Source of the DNA: Nemophila menziesii
Taxonomy: Eukaryota; Streptophyta; Magnoliopsida; Boraginales; Hydrophyllaceae
Assembly (NCBI GenBank): GCA_029959085.1
Contig: JARWIR010000010.1
Coordinates: 11,863,001 to 11,927,000 of the forward strand
DNA length: 64,000 bases
Direction: 5' to 3'
Part shown: positions 61,640 to 64,000 of the stretch, one piece after another
Layout: each line of letters begins with the position of its first letter
How positions within the stretch are numbered: position 1 is the first letter of the stretch
The notes under the pieces: model-generated
Databases searched by the model: none
What the model saw: the letters and a program-made list of their open reading frames with translations, nothing else
Told to the model about the DNA's origin: nothing
Program-made: the position numbers and the translations under genes

Positions 61640-63682
61640 CTTAGATCATGGTCTTGCATAAAGAAAGAATCCCATCATCCTTGACATGACATTGAAGGAT
61701 GCTAAATGAGAAAAATTTACCAAAAATTTTTTAGGCTGAAGTTGCATGTACTGCTTATTTGCTAAAGAAATTTGGAGCAACTACAAGCCAACTATCAGTC
61801 ATAATTGCTAGCATAGTTTATACTCGTGTTCTAGATGAAAAAAGAAAGAAACTTGGTAACCGGGGTGAAAAAATTTATTTTTACCGGATATAATGAGGAT
61901 TCAAAAGACAACTATCATTCATCTTTGTTTTTAGCGAAAAAGAAATTTAGAGGAGGAATGAAGAAAATTATAGTACATTGGATCAAATTGAAGTAGTAGA
62001 AGAAGATAAAAAAGAAACAAACCATCAAAATCGAGAGTCACCTATCATGACACTTGAACAGGTTAAAAAATCTTAAGACAACGAAGGTCCACGTAATTCT
62101 TCTTCTCTAACAAGAAGAATGCAAAGTGTGGTAGAAATCAACACAAATATTGAAAGTTGAATTTGGTATGTTTCTCTAATGATAATGAGCCATTATAATT
62201 TGAAGAAGTTGTGAAAGCAGTATTTTGGAAGAAATAAATGGTTGAAGAAATTAGTTTAACTGGAAAAAATAATAAAAAATTTGAAAATCTTTTTCAAAAG
62301 GATAACGACCTGTTGGGACAAATGGGTCTATTAAATAAAAAGGACAATAAATGAAGAAATTGATCAATATAAGACAAAACTTGTTGTAAAAGAATACAAA
62401 AAAATTATTGAGTTAATTATGATGAAACTTTTGCCAATGTTACCTCAATGGACACTGTGAAAATGTTAATATTGCTTCAACTTATCATAAACGGAAGTTA
62501 CTCCAATTAGATGTCAAATCTACATTTTAGAATGGTATACTTGAAAATAAGTGTACATGGTTCAACATGAAGGTTTTACTCTAAATGGTCAAAAACAGTG
62601 TATCGATTGAAAAAGGTTTTGTATGGCTTGAAGCAAGCTCCTGAGCGGGATTCTCACACCAAAAATTATTTTATTGATAATGGTTTTGTTAAATGTCCAT
62701 TGAGCATGCACTTTATTTGAAGGAAGATTTTTAAGGTAAAGTTTTAATTGCATGTCTTTTCGTCGATGACTTGCTTATTACAGGAAGTTGTGAATTTTTT
62801 TTGTTCAATTCAAACAAGCCATGTTCTAGGAATATAAAATTATAGACTCTGAACTTATGTAATTTTTCTTGGGTATCAAAGTAAATTAACGATAAGGTAC
62901 AAAAAGGTATGCACAAAACCAGTTGAGAAATTCAAAATGGTAAAATACAATTATGTGGAATTTTCGATGTCACCTAGTTCAAAAACGGCAAAAGAAGAAG
63001 AAGGAAAATGTGTAAATTTCACACTTTTTAAAATTTAATTAGAAGTTTACGGTATCTCACAATCACAAGGCAAAATATTGTTTATTTGGTTACTTTGTTG
63101 AGTCATTATGTGGAAGCGTAGGAAGTGTCTCATTGGCTTGCCGAGACAAGGATTTTAAGGTACATCAAATGTACTATAAATTTTGGTCTATTTTATTTTG
63201 ATCAACAAGATGATGTATTATTTTTTCTTTCTAGTGATAAAGGAAGTGATCTATATGAAAGAAAAGGACTAAGTGGGTACGTATTTTTTTTAAGTTTACT
63301 GCATCTATGTGGATTTCAAATAAATAAAGTGTGGTTACTATGTCTTCTTGTGAGGCTGAATATGTTGCATTATCTTCAATAGTTCGTAAAGTAATATGGT
63401 TGAAGAAGTTGATAAGATAATTAAATGATGAACAAAAATATCTGACTATTATTTATATGGATAAGCGATCGAGTTATCCAAAAATTCGATACAAACGGAT
63501 TAAGCAAGCATATAGATCGTAAGTTTCATTTCTTAAGAGATCAGGTAAAAGTGAAGACGATAATGTTGGAGTATTGTAGTACTTTGGAGTAGGTTGCAGG
63601 TAATTTTACAAAGGCACTAGTAGACATTTTCAAAAAGTAAGATTGATGCTCACTGTGAAGATTATTTTGGTTTGAAGAGGGG
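61640..63682 (+). pseudogene. Ty1/copia pol relic, unit 3
   Basis: Third copy of the relic, with the same break points. It carries a 17-nt deletion near 61771 and a one-base deletion near 62649 (gcgggattc) not shared with the others. Confidence 0.83.
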
Positions 63683-64000
63683 TGTTTAAATAATTAAAAA
63701 CCAAATAAGTTTAATTTCTTGTGATTCTTAAATATCCAGTGTAAATTCATGATTTTGGGAAGAAAAAAAGATCAAATGAATATACATGACGAATCTTGAA
63801 AAACAATGAATTTAGTGTTGTGTCGTGTAATATATCAAGACTATAATTAATTTTTATCAAGTATCTACTAGTATAAATATGTAGCATTTCATTTGTAATT
63901 CATATATAAGAAAAGTGAATAAAAGAATATGAGAGAAAAATGAGATAGATTCTCCTTTTGTAAAAGGTGGTAACCTATACAAGATTTCTTGTAAAATACA
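63683..64000 (+). mobile_element. copia 3' LTR, unit 3 (partial)
   Basis: First 318 bp of the LTR after polypurine tract TTTGAAGAGGGG. The window ends before the SPL-like fragment expected next. Confidence 0.65.

Larger units (their letters stand above)
59502..64000 (+). repeat. Array unit 3, cut by the window end
   Basis: Matches unit 2 at +5,745, falling to about +5,724 after small deletions (17 nt lost near 61771). It runs out inside the copia LTR, so the array may continue beyond the window. Confidence 0.88.

Overview
The window is eukaryotic nuclear DNA from a flowering plant. The evidence is an AT-rich background, GT-AG introns of roughly 80 to 1,340 nt with T-rich acceptors, plant-type LTR retrotransposons, CACTA, LINE and MITE remnants, and two plant-only regulator families (SPL/NZZ-SPEAR and ULTRAPETALA). 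The species cannot be told. No bacterial features, rRNA or tRNA genes or CRISPR arrays were seen. Most short ORFs are shadows in repeat DNA.

Layout. (1) 473-2276, minus: a four-exon gene related to SPOROCYTELESS/NOZZLE (SPEAR) repressors. It has a tandemly duplicated phase-0 exon, a C-terminal EAR-like ending and one in-frame stop in exon 1. (2) 2773-39530: about 37 kb of segmental duplications. Block A is a gutted CACTA transposase, block B holds a small spliced gene-like structure, block C holds LINE remnants, and block D holds a small CACTA-like MITE. The order is A-B-C, D-B'-A', D'-B''-A'', B'''-C', so an 11.3-kb segment (ABC) is repeated about 25.4 kb away and an 8.2-kb segment (DBA) is repeated in tandem. 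(3) 39531-41695, plus: LTR, primer-binding site and broken gag start of a gypsy-type element. (4) 41708-47985, minus: a second element of the same family, with 3' LTR, polypurine tract, GC-rich tandem repeats, a coiled-coil ORF, the integrase C-terminus and a 499-codon gag frame. Most of pol is deleted and the 5' LTR is missing. (5) 47986-64000: an array of about 5.75-kb units, three of them in view. Each has an ULTRAPETALA-like SAND-domain gene on the minus strand, a decayed copia element on the plus strand and, where visible, a fragment of an SPL/SPEAR-like gene cut by the copia LTR.

The most striking point is at 47985/47986. In the first array unit, ULT-like exon 2 is broken after its first 41 nt and runs in frame into the retrotransposon gag, so normal splicing would give a SAND-gag fusion of about 561 residues. 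In the other two units the same exon continues into ULT homology and then stops early. That predicts 108-residue SAND-only proteins lacking the Cys-rich C-terminal half of ULT1.

The genes do not form a pathway in the operon sense. The two regulator families, SPEAR and ULT, both act in flower and meristem development. Their fragments lie side by side inside the array, and the array's SPL fragment is homologous to the gene at the left edge.
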